17,027 bases of DNA from Bacteroidota bacterium (GTDB lineage Bacteria > Bacteroidota > Bacteroidia > Bacteroidales > B39-G9), in assembly GCA_003648455.1 (NCBI GenBank), contig QMPG01000034.1:1-17027 (forward strand), written 5' to 3'. The notes under the pieces were generated by a model. The model was given only the letters and a program-made list of their open reading frames with translations. It searched no databases and had not been told where the DNA came from. Shown in pieces: positions 1-7,786 of this stretch. The stretch's first letter is position 1. The number at the start of each line of letters is the position of its first letter. The position numbers and the translations under genes were made by a program.

Positions 1-103
1 TTCCTCCTCGCAATGACGAGCTTTTAAAACCGTCATTGCAAGACATAGAAAAGTATTTAAAGCTCGTCATTGCGATCCGCCAGCTGGCGGAGAAGCAATC
101 CCT
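1..103. repeat. Dispersed inverted repeat arms (CGTCATTGCGA family)
   Basis: Positions 1-18 end in TCGCAATGACG, the right-arm end of a palindromic repeat, and 65-103 start with its left arm, CGTCATTGCGA, running on through GAAGCAATC to CCCT. The left arm contains a perfect 16-nt palindrome at 76-91 (TCCGCCAG/CTGGCGGA). The two arms face away from each other, and 8-28 pairs with 57-76 as an inverted repeat. An extra CGTCATTGCA lies at 32-41. The same left arm recurs, nearly identical, at 2758-2795. The element appears to continue beyond the left edge of the window. No coding potential is visible here. Confidence 0.75.
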
Positions 104-120
104 AAATATAAAACCGAAGT

Positions 121-177
121 AAAAAAATAACGCAGAAAAAATTTGAGTAAATCTGTTTAATCTGCGTCATCTGCGTT
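121..177 (-). terminator. Possible intrinsic terminator of the ammonia-lyase gene
   Basis: Read on the minus strand, AACGCAGA (complement of 170-177) can pair with TCTGCGTT (complement of 129-136), and the stem is followed directly by ATTTTTTTA. It lies just downstream of the lyase stop codon at 189. The loop of about 33 nt is long for a terminator. The plus-strand stretch 160-177 is also a 9-nt near-tandem (ATCTGCGTC/ATCTGCGTT) of a kind that can be part of a dispersed repeat, so the terminator role is only a suggestion. Confidence 0.35.
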
Positions 178-188
178 CTATTATTTTT

Positions 189-1799
189 TTATTTAAGCAA
201 GTCACCAACTAAGTCAACCAACTCACCGGATTTCACAATATCAAAAGCTTTTTCAATATCTAATCTCATATATTGATCTTCGGTAACAGCAGGGAATTTA
301 GTACATAAATATTTATATACTTTATCAGTTCCTTCGCCCAGACTTCTTAAATTTTCAGGTAAATTATCGTAAGACATTTGAAGAGCACGTAAAGCACATA
401 AAAATTCAATAGCAACAATAATTTGAGTGTTGTATATAATTTTTTTAAGATGCACAGCACCAATGCTTCCCATTGATACAAAGTCTTCTTGATTAGCAGA
501 TGTCGATACTGACATTACTGAAGCAGGAGTAGAAAGAACACGAGATTCTGCAGCACGGGCTGCACCTGCATATTGAGTAAGCATTAAACCTGTATCGCCA
601 CTATTATGGTCAACAGCTAAATCAGCAGGCAAACCGTAATTTAAGTATTTGTCTAATAATGAGAATGTTCGTTTGTCTGTAAGTAATCCAAGACTGGTAA
701 TGCTTAATTTAGCATAATCAATAACTGTTGCTAAAGGTTGACCATGGAAGTTTGCACCACTTTTTGCCTGAAAATAACCATTCTCATCAACAAAAAATAA
801 TGGATTATCAGTTGCTGAATTAATTTCAATTGTTACAACGTCTCTTAATTTTTCTAAAGCTTCAAAAACAGGACCGTGAACCTGAGGAACAGCTCTAAAA
901 CTGTATCTGTCTTGAACTCTTTCTTTAACTGTTTCAGGAATTTGATTCGGATAAGCAATTTTTTGAGCTTCTTCAGTTGTTCTTTTTGAGTTGTTTATTA
1001 AATTTCTGATATTTTTAGCAATAAGCATTTGACCTTTATGTGGTCGGTTATTATTAATAAGCTCAGAAAAAGCGTTTTTTTCACCGCGAATAGCTTCTAA
1101 TGATAGCGAAGCAGATATTGATGCATTTTTTAATAAATTTTCAGCATCACGAATAGCATAAACAGTTATAGCAGAAATAAAATTAGAACCATTTGTAAGT
1201 CCCATTGCTTCTTTAGCACCTAATTTTGTTGGTTTTAATCCTGCTCTTTTAAAAGCTTCGGGAGCATTTAATAATTCGCCTTTGTAATATGCTTTTGCTT
1301 CTGGTAAACCAATAAGCACAGCACCAATCATTGCAAGAGGAATTAAATCACCACTTGCTCCAACAGAACCTTCTTCTAAAACCCAAGGACTTAATCCTGC
1401 ATTAAGCATATCAATCATAAGTTGGCAAGTTTCCATTCTTACTGCAGATAATCCTTTTGCAAAAGAATTTAATCTTATTACCATTATTGCTCTTGAAACT
1501 TCTATTGGCAAAGGATTTCCTGTTCCACAATTGTGTGCTTTTATATATTTTGTTTGATAATTTTCAAAGGCTTCCGGTGTTATTACCGTATCTTTTAAAT
1601 CGCCACAACCTACGTTTGTACCGTAAATCTGAATTTCCGGATGTTCAATAAGTTGTTTCTCAAGACCTTTTCGTGTTTTTATTATATCTTCTTTTATTTC
1701 TTGTGGAAAATCAACTTTGTAACCGTTTTCTGATATATTTATAACATCTTCAATAGTCAAATTTTTACCATTGAGATAAATTGTTTTATTATTGTTCAT
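189..1799 (-). CDS. MIO-dependent ammonia-lyase, histidine ammonia-lyase-like (HAL/PAL/TAL family)
   Basis: This 536-aa cytosolic enzyme belongs to the family that eliminates ammonia from histidine, phenylalanine or tyrosine using an MIO cofactor formed from an internal Ala-Ser-Gly. That triad is visible at residues 148-150 (GSVGASGDL). Other family landmarks are Tyr59, Asn203 (LTNGSN), QDRYSFR at 296-302, TDNP at 330-333 and NQED at 436-439. His89 and Glu438 align with the residues known to hold the imidazole ring in bacterial HAL; PAL and TAL have other side chains there, so histidine or a similar polar substrate is favoured. The usual YGINTGFG loop is altered to YGTNVGCG, and the protein is somewhat longer than the usual 500-510 aa. 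No hut genes (urocanase, imidazolonepropionase) are adjacent. The ATG at 1799 has no Shine-Dalgarno sequence. Family membership is secure; the substrate is inferred. Confidence 0.88.
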   Translation of the reverse strand: MNNNKTIYLNGKNLTIEDVINISENGYKVDFPQEIKEDIIKTRKGLEKQLIEHPEIQIYGTNVGCGDLKDTVITPEAFENYQTKYIKAHNCGTGNPLPIEVSRAIMVIRLNSFAKGLSAVRMETCQLMIDMLNAGLSPWVLEEGSVGASGDLIPLAMIGAVLIGLPEAKAYYKGELLNAPEAFKRAGLKPTKLGAKEAMGLTNGSNFISAITVYAIRDAENLLKNASISASLSLEAIRGEKNAFSELINNNRPHKGQMLIAKNIRNLINNSKRTTEEAQKIAYPNQIPETVKERVQDRYSFRAVPQVHGPVFEALEKLRDVVTIEINSATDNPLFFVDENGYFQAKSGANFHGQPLATVIDYAKLSITSLGLLTDKRTFSLLDKYLNYGLPADLAVDHNSGDTGLMLTQYAGAARAAESRVLSTPASVMSVSTSANQEDFVSMGSIGAVHLKKIIYNTQIIVAIEFLCALRALQMSYDNLPENLRSLGEGTDKVYKYLCTKFPAVTEDQYMRLDIEKAFDIVKSGELVDLVGDLLK

Positions 1800-2156
1800 T
1801 GGTATTATTGTTTTAATGTGATGTTTAATTTAAGAAATTTAAAATTATTGTGATTTGTTAGTTTGTGTCTGTCCATAAAATCATCGAAATTTTATTCAAA
1901 CTGTCATTCCGACCGCAGGGAGGAATCCCCTTAAATTAAAAAAGGGATTCCTCGCTCGTAACTCGCTTCGGAATGACAGCATTTAGATAGAATCCGCTAC
2001 GGAGCAAAAGCGGAAGGCACATATGCACACAATTTGTGTTTTTTTGATTTTAGTAAATGTAACATTTCGGTTATATGTTTTTGTTTTTGCAATAATAAGA
2101 ATAATTTCTGTCGAAAAAAATGATTAATAACAAACGAAATTAAAATTTATTAATAA
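1800..2156. other. Intergenic region between lyase and S4-protein genes
   Basis: No gene is visible in these 357 nt. They contain a palindromic repeat at 1901-1979 (listed separately). Just after it, at 1993-2014, is a small hairpin (TCCGCT...AGCGGA), probably a remnant of another dispersed repeat. The rest is plain AT-rich sequence. No TAnnTTTG match for the lyase promoter was found on the minus strand. Confidence 0.6.
1901..1979. repeat. Palindromic dispersed repeat (CTGTCATTCCGA family)
   Basis: The outer arms CTGTCATTCCGA (1901-1912) and TCGGAATGACAG (1968-1979) are perfect inverted repeats. A second nested pair, AGGAATCCC (1921-1929) and GGGATTCCT (1944-1952), closes over an AT-rich loop. 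The sequence is clearly more GC-rich than its surroundings. It is a different family from the CGTCATTGCGA repeats but has the same nested design. It has no transposase, and no target-site duplication was recognised. Confidence 0.75.
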
Positions 2157-2540
2157 CTATATTTTTCTATACTTTTCAATTGTTCGTCTGTCTTTTTTTG
2201 TTGGTCTTCCCAGTCCCTTATCTCTTTTTCCTGTGCTAGAATAACTCATCATTTTCTGTTTGTCAATTTCTTCTTTTGGAGTTATATCTTCGACATAATC
2301 AACCACAAGTTTTGCCGACAGCCTTTTGCTTAAAAGCTGTTTTACTTTATACGTTTTTACAATTGGATTGAATTTGACATTAATAATCTCATCAACGTTT
2401 ATTAAACGTGACGATTTAACTGCTATTCCATCTATTAAAACATGACCCTTTTTACAAGCCTCCGAAGCCATGCTGCGAGTTTTATAAATACGAACAGCCC
2501 ATAGCCATTTATCAATCCGTGTTTTATCTAAATTTTGCAT
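2157..2540 (-). CDS. S4-domain RNA-binding protein (Hsp15-like)
   Basis: This is a 127-aa basic protein. The N-terminal S4 fold spans about residues 6-52: TRIDKWLWAVRIYKTRS, then a second helix ending KKGHVLIDG, the hallmark of the Hsp15/HslR group that binds rRNA or stalled 50S subunits with nascent chain in E. coli. The C-terminus (about 85-127) is highly charged (KRDKGLGRPTKKDRR) and likely contacts RNA. The start chosen is ATG at 2540: the frame also opens five codons upstream with TTG at 2555, but the S4 domain begins right after the ATG and nothing conserved precedes it. It lies far from its neighbours and appears monocistronic. Family call is firm; the ribosome-rescue role is inferred from relatives. 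Confidence 0.9.
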   Translation of the reverse strand: MQNLDKTRIDKWLWAVRIYKTRSMASEACKKGHVLIDGIAVKSSRLINVDEIINVKFNPIVKTYKVKQLLSKRLSAKLVVDYVEDITPKEEIDKQKMMSYSSTGKRDKGLGRPTKKDRRTIEKYRKI

Positions 2541-2734
2541 ACTAAGAGTTAACAAAATTATTATTTATGAACGAAAAATAATGTTTTTCTGCAAAAAGCA
2601 AATTTAAATTATTTTTAATACATTGTAAATTAATTTTTTACGAAAATAATTTATTTCTTTATAATTTTTTATAAAAGTTGGAATAATTATTTAAAATATT
2701 AATTAAAATAATATGTTTAATAATATGATTACGA

Positions 2735-2870
2735 GTCCACTCTGAAAAGTATTTTTCGTCATTGCGATCCACCAGCTGGCGGAGAAGCAATCCCTATCGG
2801 TTAATTATCAACAGATTGCTTCGGGCGTTGCCCTCGCAATGACGTGCATTTTCAACTTTTCGGAGTGGAC
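2735..2870. repeat. Long nested inverted-repeat element (about 136 nt)
   Basis: The outermost arms GTCCACTCTGAAAAGT (2735-2750) and ACTTTTCGGAGTGGAC (2855-2870) match as an inverted repeat with one mismatch. Inside these are CGTCATTGCGA (2758-2768) and TCGCAATGACG (2834-2844), then GAAGCAATC (2784-2792) and GATTGCTTC (2814-2822). A near-palindrome TCCACCAGCTGGCGGA lies at 2768-2783; its one difference from the copy at 76-91 leaves a G-U wobble possible in a minus-strand transcript. The whole unit could fold into a long hairpin. There is no coding capacity and no transposase, so it resembles a MITE or REP-like element rather than an insertion sequence. Confidence 0.8.
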
Positions 2871-2906
2871 CATTGCTTTACGGATTTGTAAATCCAAAAG
2901 AGTGAG

Positions 2907-2939
2907 TTTGCTCAATTGCTAAAATTTATAATAGTTTTG
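2907..2939 (+). promoter_or_regulatory. Bacteroidetes-type promoter (TTTG / TAnnTTTG)
   Basis: TTTG at 2907-2910 and TAGTTTTG at 2932-2939 are separated by 21 nt, matching the known Bacteroides consensus of a -33 TTTG and a -7 TAnnTTTG spaced 19-21 nt apart. Transcription would begin a few bases downstream, giving a leader of roughly 25 nt before the ATG at 2971. It sits 36 nt beyond the end of the inverted-repeat element. Confidence 0.65.
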
Positions 2940-2970
2940 TATTAATTTTAAAGAAAATTTACAAAAAAAT

Positions 2971-5361
2971 ATGGCTTCTAAATATTTAAGAAATTCAGTT
3001 TTGTTAATTATTTTATTTATTATTTCTAAAGAGATATATTCACAAAATAATACTCATATTGTTGACAAACAATTATCTGCTTCTGACTATACTATTGATT
3101 TTGAAAATTACAATTATAAATTATTTACAGATATTTTTTTAGAAAAAGTTAACAGTTTGAGAAAACAAAAAAAGAGTGATTTTTTATTTGTTAATGATAT
3201 TTTAACAAAAATTGCACAAGATCAAGCTGAGTATATGTCTAGTATTGGACAAGTTACTCATGAACAAATCAGTAAGGATAAAAAGACATATCAGCTTAGG
3301 TCGATATATTACGGTGGTTCTAAAAGGGTTGACGAGATTGTTGTTAAAGTTCCTATAAAAAAAGGGAAGGAAATTTATACCTATAAACGAGTAGCCGACG
3401 ACCTCTTATTTAAAATATATTCAAACAATAAGAAATTTAATCAATTAATTAATTTCAAATATAATTTTATTGGAATTGGCTCTGATGTTGATAAGCAAGG
3501 AAAACAACTTTATGTTTCAATAATTTTAGGAAACTATAATTCGTTAAATGCAGGAGCTGATAGACGAAATGAACTTGATGTTCCATATACAGTAAATCAA
3601 TATGGATTAAAATCTTTAGATAAAAAGTTGTGTAAGAAATGTGATGACTTTAAAAATATTTATGATTTACAAAAAGCTTTGTATGTAAAAGACAATAAAA
3701 TATTTTTCAGTTATGATAAGTTAAAAGACCTTAAAAAAATAATTAATCAAGCACAAGATGCTATTGCTGTTGATATTGTGCAAAAAGTACAGTATTTATG
3801 TAATGGCGATAATATTGTTGATAATAATTTATTTAACAGAGGAATATTATTAAAAAAGGTTTCCAGTAAAAAATTATATAAAAATTTTGAACTTAAAAAA
3901 GACGTTGAATTGGGTAAAATGCCAAGTATTAAAGGCGATTACGAATTAAACCTATTGTTAATTAAAGAAAATCATGTTTGCAAAAGTATAAATCCAACTT
4001 ATGTTATATCATCAAATATTGCTGAATATCAAGATAATTTAGAACTTTTGGCCGATACTATAACAACTGAAAATATTTCTAATTATATCCCAAAAGCAAG
4101 TTCAGAAGTATTACATTTCAAAATTCCTTTTAAAAAGAATAAGTATATTTATGACAAGAGTGATATTGAACCATTTATAAAATCATTAAATATTCCTAAC
4201 TTTAATATAGATGAAATTAATTTATATGCCTATTCATCAATAGAAGGTTCTGATAAAGGAAACATTATTCTTCAGCGAAAACGAGCCAAAAGTATAGTAG
4301 ATGCCTTAAATAAAGAAGGTCGAAATAATATTAAAATAAAAATTAAAACAAGTTACAATTGGGAGCAATTTAAGGAAGATATTGCAGAGACAAAATATAA
4401 TTTTTTTGCAACAAAAACATTGCAACAAGCAAGAGAATATATTAAAAATAATAATCTGGAAGATTCGCTTGAGAGCATATTTTCAAAGCAGCGTTTTGCT
4501 AAAATTGATATGAAAGTAACTTACAAAATTGAAGGTAAAGATGAAAAACAGTATGTTTTATATAAATTTAATCAAGCAGTTAAAAATGACAGTTTGGCTG
4601 AGGCATTATCTATTCAGAAATATATATTTAAACAAATTTTATCTAATAAATACTCCCGAGATGCAATAGAACAACAAGAAATTTCTTACACAAAAAAAAC
4701 TGCAGGCTTGTTAATGAATAAGTTGTGGCTTGAGATTTATAAAAATAATAGGAAATTAGCAGACTCTAAATCAGATATATATAAATTGTATGAATTAAAT
4801 CCTTCAAATAACTATATATTTTTTAATAAGACGTTTTGTGACATAATGTTTAAAAATTTACAAGACAAGAATAATGTTGCGTTGATTCAAAGAAGTATAC
4901 AGAACTTGTATCTTTCTAATTTTCCAAAAGAAACGATTGATGCTTTAAATTTAAAATTTCAATTTAAGGTAATAAAAGAGAATTCAGAAAAAACAATTAT
5001 TAATAAGAGTTTAAACAATATTAAAAATATTATTGATATTAATAATATTGATATGAAAAACTCATTAAGTTTATCTTATCTCTTTATCAATAATAAAGAT
5101 TATGATTATGCAATAAAGCTGTTAGAACGTTTCATCAAGAGCAATGAAGCCGATGAAAATGTTTTGTTTACATATATTTCATTATGCAGCCATTTTGAAG
5201 ATAGAATTAGTACACAAAGCTTTGAATCAGCATTAAAAAAAGCAAGCAAAATAAACAAAGTGAGATATTTAAATTTGTTTGACGGTACAAAATTATCATT
5301 TCAAATTTTTCAGAATTTAAAAATTAAGCAACAATATAAGAAAGTTGTAAAAATTAATTGA
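2971..5361 (+). CDS. Exported multidomain protein: CAP domain, OmpA-like domain, helical C-terminus
   Basis: This 796-aa protein has a signal peptide at 1-24 (hydrophobic VLLIILFII, cleavage near YSQ), so it is periplasmic or surface-located. Residues about 52-190 resemble a CAP/SCP domain: FLEKVNSLRKQ helix, an Ala-rich Asp-Gln helix, His97 in VTHEQ, and a final strand FIGIGSDV...LYVSIILGNY. The canonical GEN(I) motif is DEIVV here, and the second histidine of the CAP tetrad is not evident. A middle region has a Cys pair (C221, C224). Residues about 382-450 look like an OmpA-type domain: IPFKKNKYIYDKSD, then YSSIEGS and LQRKRAKSIVDAL, retaining the RA pair of LSxxRAxxV. The remaining 300 residues are helical and possibly TPR-like. 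It is preceded by its own promoter and followed by a 98-nt gap. CAP call is fairly sure; OmpA-like is moderate; function unknown. Confidence 0.75.
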   Translation: MASKYLRNSVLLIILFIISKEIYSQNNTHIVDKQLSASDYTIDFENYNYKLFTDIFLEKVNSLRKQKKSDFLFVNDILTKIAQDQAEYMSSIGQVTHEQISKDKKTYQLRSIYYGGSKRVDEIVVKVPIKKGKEIYTYKRVADDLLFKIYSNNKKFNQLINFKYNFIGIGSDVDKQGKQLYVSIILGNYNSLNAGADRRNELDVPYTVNQYGLKSLDKKLCKKCDDFKNIYDLQKALYVKDNKIFFSYDKLKDLKKIINQAQDAIAVDIVQKVQYLCNGDNIVDNNLFNRGILLKKVSSKKLYKNFELKKDVELGKMPSIKGDYELNLLLIKENHVCKSINPTYVISSNIAEYQDNLELLADTITTENISNYIPKASSEVLHFKIPFKKNKYIYDKSDIEPFIKSLNIPNFNIDEINLYAYSSIEGSDKGNIILQRKRAKSIVDALNKEGRNNIKIKIKTSYNWEQFKEDIAETKYNFFATKTLQQAREYIKNNNLEDSLESIFSKQRFAKIDMKVTYKIEGKDEKQYVLYKFNQAVKNDSLAEALSIQKYIFKQILSNKYSRDAIEQQEISYTKKTAGLLMNKLWLEIYKNNRKLADSKSDIYKLYELNPSNNYIFFNKTFCDIMFKNLQDKNNVALIQRSIQNLYLSNFPKETIDALNLKFQFKVIKENSEKTIINKSLNNIKNIIDINNIDMKNSLSLSYLFINNKDYDYAIKLLERFIKSNEADENVLFTYISLCSHFEDRISTQSFESALKKASKINKVRYLNLFDGTKLSFQIFQNLKIKQQYKKVVKIN

Positions 5362-5419
5362 TAAATATTATATGTGAAAAATAGCTTGATATATTAATAT
5401 TAAATATAAATATTTTTTA

Positions 5420-5427
5420 TATTTTTG
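5420..5427 (+). promoter_or_regulatory. Possible -7 element for the envelope operon
   Basis: TATTTTTG at 5420-5427 fits TAnnTTTG and lies 32 nt before the glycosyltransferase ATG. No TTTG is found at the expected 19-21 nt upstream (the nearest TTG is at 5386-5388), so it is only half of a promoter and may be chance in AT-rich DNA. Confidence 0.35.
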
Positions 5428-5459
5428 TATAGTATAATAATGAGTAGAATAAGTTACAA

Positions 5460-7043
5460 ATGATTTACATAAAAAAATACTGGAAAGAACAACCTTTTAT
5501 TTTTATAATTTTAATAGCTTTAGTTTTAAGGCTTGTTGCGGTAGTTTTTGCTCAGGGCTATGGTATGCATGATGACCATTTTTTAGTTATTGAAGCTTCG
5601 CAGTCATGGGTTGATGGAACAGACTATAATAACTGGTTGCCAAGTAGTCAGCGCATAATAAATCCTGATGTTGAACCCACTCCTGAAGGTCATAGTTTTT
5701 TTTATGTAGGTTTACATTTTTTGCTATTTAAGTTTTTAGAAGCAATAGGCATCTTCTCACCAATTGTAAAAATGTATATTGTTCGTTTATTACATGCCTT
5801 ATTCTCACTTCTAATTATAATATATTCATATAAAATAACTGAAAAACTTTCGAACCAAAAAACAGCAAAACAGGTTGGCTTATTATTAGCAGTGCTCTGG
5901 TTTATGCCATTTTTAAGTGTTCACAATCTTGTAGGAGTAGTATGTATTCCTTTTTTGCTTATAGGTACATGGATAATTGTTAATTCCGACACAAAGAAAA
6001 ATGTTTTGCTTCAATATTTTATTGCCGGATTAGTTATGGGTATAGGCTTTTCTGTACGTTTTCAAACAAGTTTATTTATTGGTGGTGTAGGTTTAGTTTT
6101 GCTGTTTCAAAAAAAATGGAAAGAAGCCATTATTTTTGGTATAGGTTCAATTCTCTCAATAATTGTAATTCAAGGCATAGTAGATTATGTAATTTGGGGA
6201 CGCCCATTTGCCGAACTAACAGAGTATATTAAATATAATATCGCCCACAAAACCGATTATGGTACAAATCGTTGGTATATGTATTTTCTTGTTATTATGG
6301 GAATTATTATACCCCCAATTGGAGTATTTTTGTTTTTTGGTTGGTTTAGAACATGGAAAAAATACACAATTTTATTTTTACCAAGTTTTATTTTCTTTTC
6401 ATTTCATACTTTATTTCCAAACAAGCAAGAGCGATTTATTTTAACAATTATCCCATTTGTTATTATTGCCGGCTTTATTGGGTGGAATGAATTTGTTGAT
6501 AAATCAAAATTTTGGAATCATAACAAAAAAATATTAAAAGCATGTTTTGTTTTTTTCTGGACAGTTAATTTTTTGGTTTTGCCATTTGTTACAACTGCAT
6601 ATAGTAAAAGGTCCAGAGTTGAATCAATGATCTATCTTTCAAAATACAAAAATATTAATTCGTTAATTTGCGAAGATACAAATAGAAGTGGAGTAACAAT
6701 GTTGCCAATGTTTTATTTAGGTCAATGGATTCATGTGTATAATATTCCAAAATGTGAAAATTGCGATTCTTTAAAGTTGCAAAGTATGAATACAGTATCA
6801 AGATATGTACATGAAATTTACAGCCCTAAATACTTATCACGATTAGATAAAGATAATCAACCAAATTTTGTTTTGTTTTTTGATGATAAAAATCTTGAAA
6901 AAAGAGTAGAAAACATAAAAAAATATTATCCAAACTTAAGCTTCGAAACAATAATACAACCTGGATTTGTCGATAGAGTAATGCGTAAGCTAAATCCATC
7001 AAATGTGAACCAGATAATTTACATATACAAAACAAATTCTTGA
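5460..7043 (+). CDS. GT-C membrane glycosyltransferase, GT22 (Alg9/PIG-B mannosyltransferase)-like
   Basis: A 527-aa integral membrane protein with about ten hydrophobic helices (first at 11-31, others at about 104-124, 154-174, 202-216, 222-244, 273-294, 303-318, 327-341 and 357-378). Such GT-C enzymes move a sugar from a polyprenyl-phosphate donor to an acceptor on the outer face of the inner membrane. The first loop carries an acidic pair, MHDDHF (36-41), at the position of the catalytic HPDE-type motif. Residues 314-327 (SFHTLFPNKQERFI) match the conserved H-x-x-x-P-x-K-x-x-R-F signature of the GT22 group. A soluble C-terminal domain of about 150 residues follows. It leads a tight operon (10-nt gap to the next gene). 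Donor and acceptor are unknown; the mannosyl specificity is only by family analogy. Confidence 0.8.
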   Translation: MIYIKKYWKEQPFIFIILIALVLRLVAVVFAQGYGMHDDHFLVIEASQSWVDGTDYNNWLPSSQRIINPDVEPTPEGHSFFYVGLHFLLFKFLEAIGIFSPIVKMYIVRLLHALFSLLIIIYSYKITEKLSNQKTAKQVGLLLAVLWFMPFLSVHNLVGVVCIPFLLIGTWIIVNSDTKKNVLLQYFIAGLVMGIGFSVRFQTSLFIGGVGLVLLFQKKWKEAIIFGIGSILSIIVIQGIVDYVIWGRPFAELTEYIKYNIAHKTDYGTNRWYMYFLVIMGIIIPPIGVFLFFGWFRTWKKYTILFLPSFIFFSFHTLFPNKQERFILTIIPFVIIAGFIGWNEFVDKSKFWNHNKKILKACFVFFWTVNFLVLPFVTTAYSKRSRVESMIYLSKYKNINSLICEDTNRSGVTMLPMFYLGQWIHVYNIPKCENCDSLKLQSMNTVSRYVHEIYSPKYLSRLDKDNQPNFVLFFDDKNLEKRVENIKKYYPNLSFETIIQPGFVDRVMRKLNPSNVNQIIYIYKTNS

Positions 7044-7053
7044 CAATATTTTG

Positions 7054-7779
7054 ATGCAGAAATTATTCCCCTTCATTGTAATAGTTTTATTAATTTCCAT
7101 TAACAGTTGTAAAAAAGATAATTTTATCACTAATTCAGGTGAGGTGATTACAAAGGAATTTTTACTTGATGATTTTTCACAACTTGAGATTGATAAATAT
7201 TTTAATGTTTATATTACTGACGATACAATAAATAAAATTGTATTTGAAGGAGGCGAAAATTTGTTGGAAAACATTGAAACACAAATACAAAATTTAACAT
7301 TAAAAATTAATAACAATAATAAAGTTTATTTTTTAAAAAAATACGAGAAGGTTAACGTTTATTTATCTTCTTATTCATTAAAAAAAATTATAATTAAAGA
7401 ACCTTCCAACATCTTTTCTACAAATTGTATAAAAAGAAATTCTTTTGAAATAGATGTTCGGGCTGATGTGTCTACTGTAAACATAGATGTAGATTGTGAT
7501 GAGTTTTTTTTGAAAATATACGACACTACCGGAGATTTTATAATTAACGGAAAATCAAAATATTCTTTTGTTTACTTTAGAGGGTCTGCAGTTGTTAATG
7601 CCAATAATTTGATAACAAATAGCATTGAAATAACAAATTGCTCAACAGGAGATGCTTATATTAATGTTAAAGATAAAATAAAATATAGTATTATTAGAAA
7701 CGGGAATATTTATTATTCAGGAGGAGCTTACGATATAAAAGGAGAAACTTCGTCATCAGGCAAATTAATAAAATTGTAA
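7054..7779 (+). CDS. GIN-domain (DUF2807) lipoprotein
   Basis: A 241-aa lipoprotein with a short hydrophobic signal and a lipobox ending INSC, so Cys19 is the likely lipidated residue; KKDN follows. The body fits the putative auto-transporter adhesin head GIN family: a Bacteroidota beta-helix domain starting with LLDDFSQLEID, then repeated short strands with alternating polar and hydrophobic residues and small Gly/Ser/Asn turns (STGD, GSAVVNANN, SGGAYDIKG). Such proteins are envelope-anchored and of unknown biochemical role. The chosen start is ATG at 7054; the codon before it is TTG, which would add a single residue. It is 10 nt behind the glycosyltransferase and 7 nt ahead of the barrel protein, so all three are almost certainly co-transcribed. 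Confidence 0.85.
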   Translation: MQKLFPFIVIVLLISINSCKKDNFITNSGEVITKEFLLDDFSQLEIDKYFNVYITDDTINKIVFEGGENLLENIETQIQNLTLKINNNNKVYFLKKYEKVNVYLSSYSLKKIIIKEPSNIFSTNCIKRNSFEIDVRADVSTVNIDVDCDEFFLKIYDTTGDFIINGKSKYSFVYFRGSAVVNANNLITNSIEITNCSTGDAYINVKDKIKYSIIRNGNIYYSGGAYDIKGETSSSGKLIKL

Positions 7780-7786
7780 GTTTGTT

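Larger units (their letters stand above)
2541..2970. other. Divergent intergenic region upstream of the S4 and CAP genes
   Basis: This 430-nt region separates two diverging genes and has no gene of its own. It contains possible minus-strand -7 elements (TAATTTTG, complement of 2553-2560; TAAATTTG, complement of 2599-2606) without a good -33 box. It also holds the large inverted repeat at 2735-2870, a short perfect hairpin GGATTT-GT-AAATCC at 2882-2895, and a good Bacteroidetes promoter at 2907-2939 for the rightward gene. Confidence 0.6.

Noticed and set aside
65..103. Possibility that the CGTCATTGCGA repeats are a CRISPR array
   Set aside because: Only two copies far apart, palindromic, with no regular spacers and no cas genes.
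1457..1651. A plus-strand frame with many leucines, antisense to the ammonia-lyase gene
   Set aside because: Low-complexity translation of the complement of coding DNA; no start context or homology.
2541..2555. TTG start five codons upstream for the S4 protein
   Set aside because: ATG at 2540 directly precedes the conserved domain, and TTG starts without a Shine-Dalgarno are unlikely.
2735..2870. Possibility that the inverted repeat is an insertion sequence
   Set aside because: Too short to encode a transposase; no open frame inside and no clear target-site duplication.
7051..7053. TTG start one codon upstream for the GIN lipoprotein
   Set aside because: The adjacent ATG at 7054 gives a complete lipoprotein signal.
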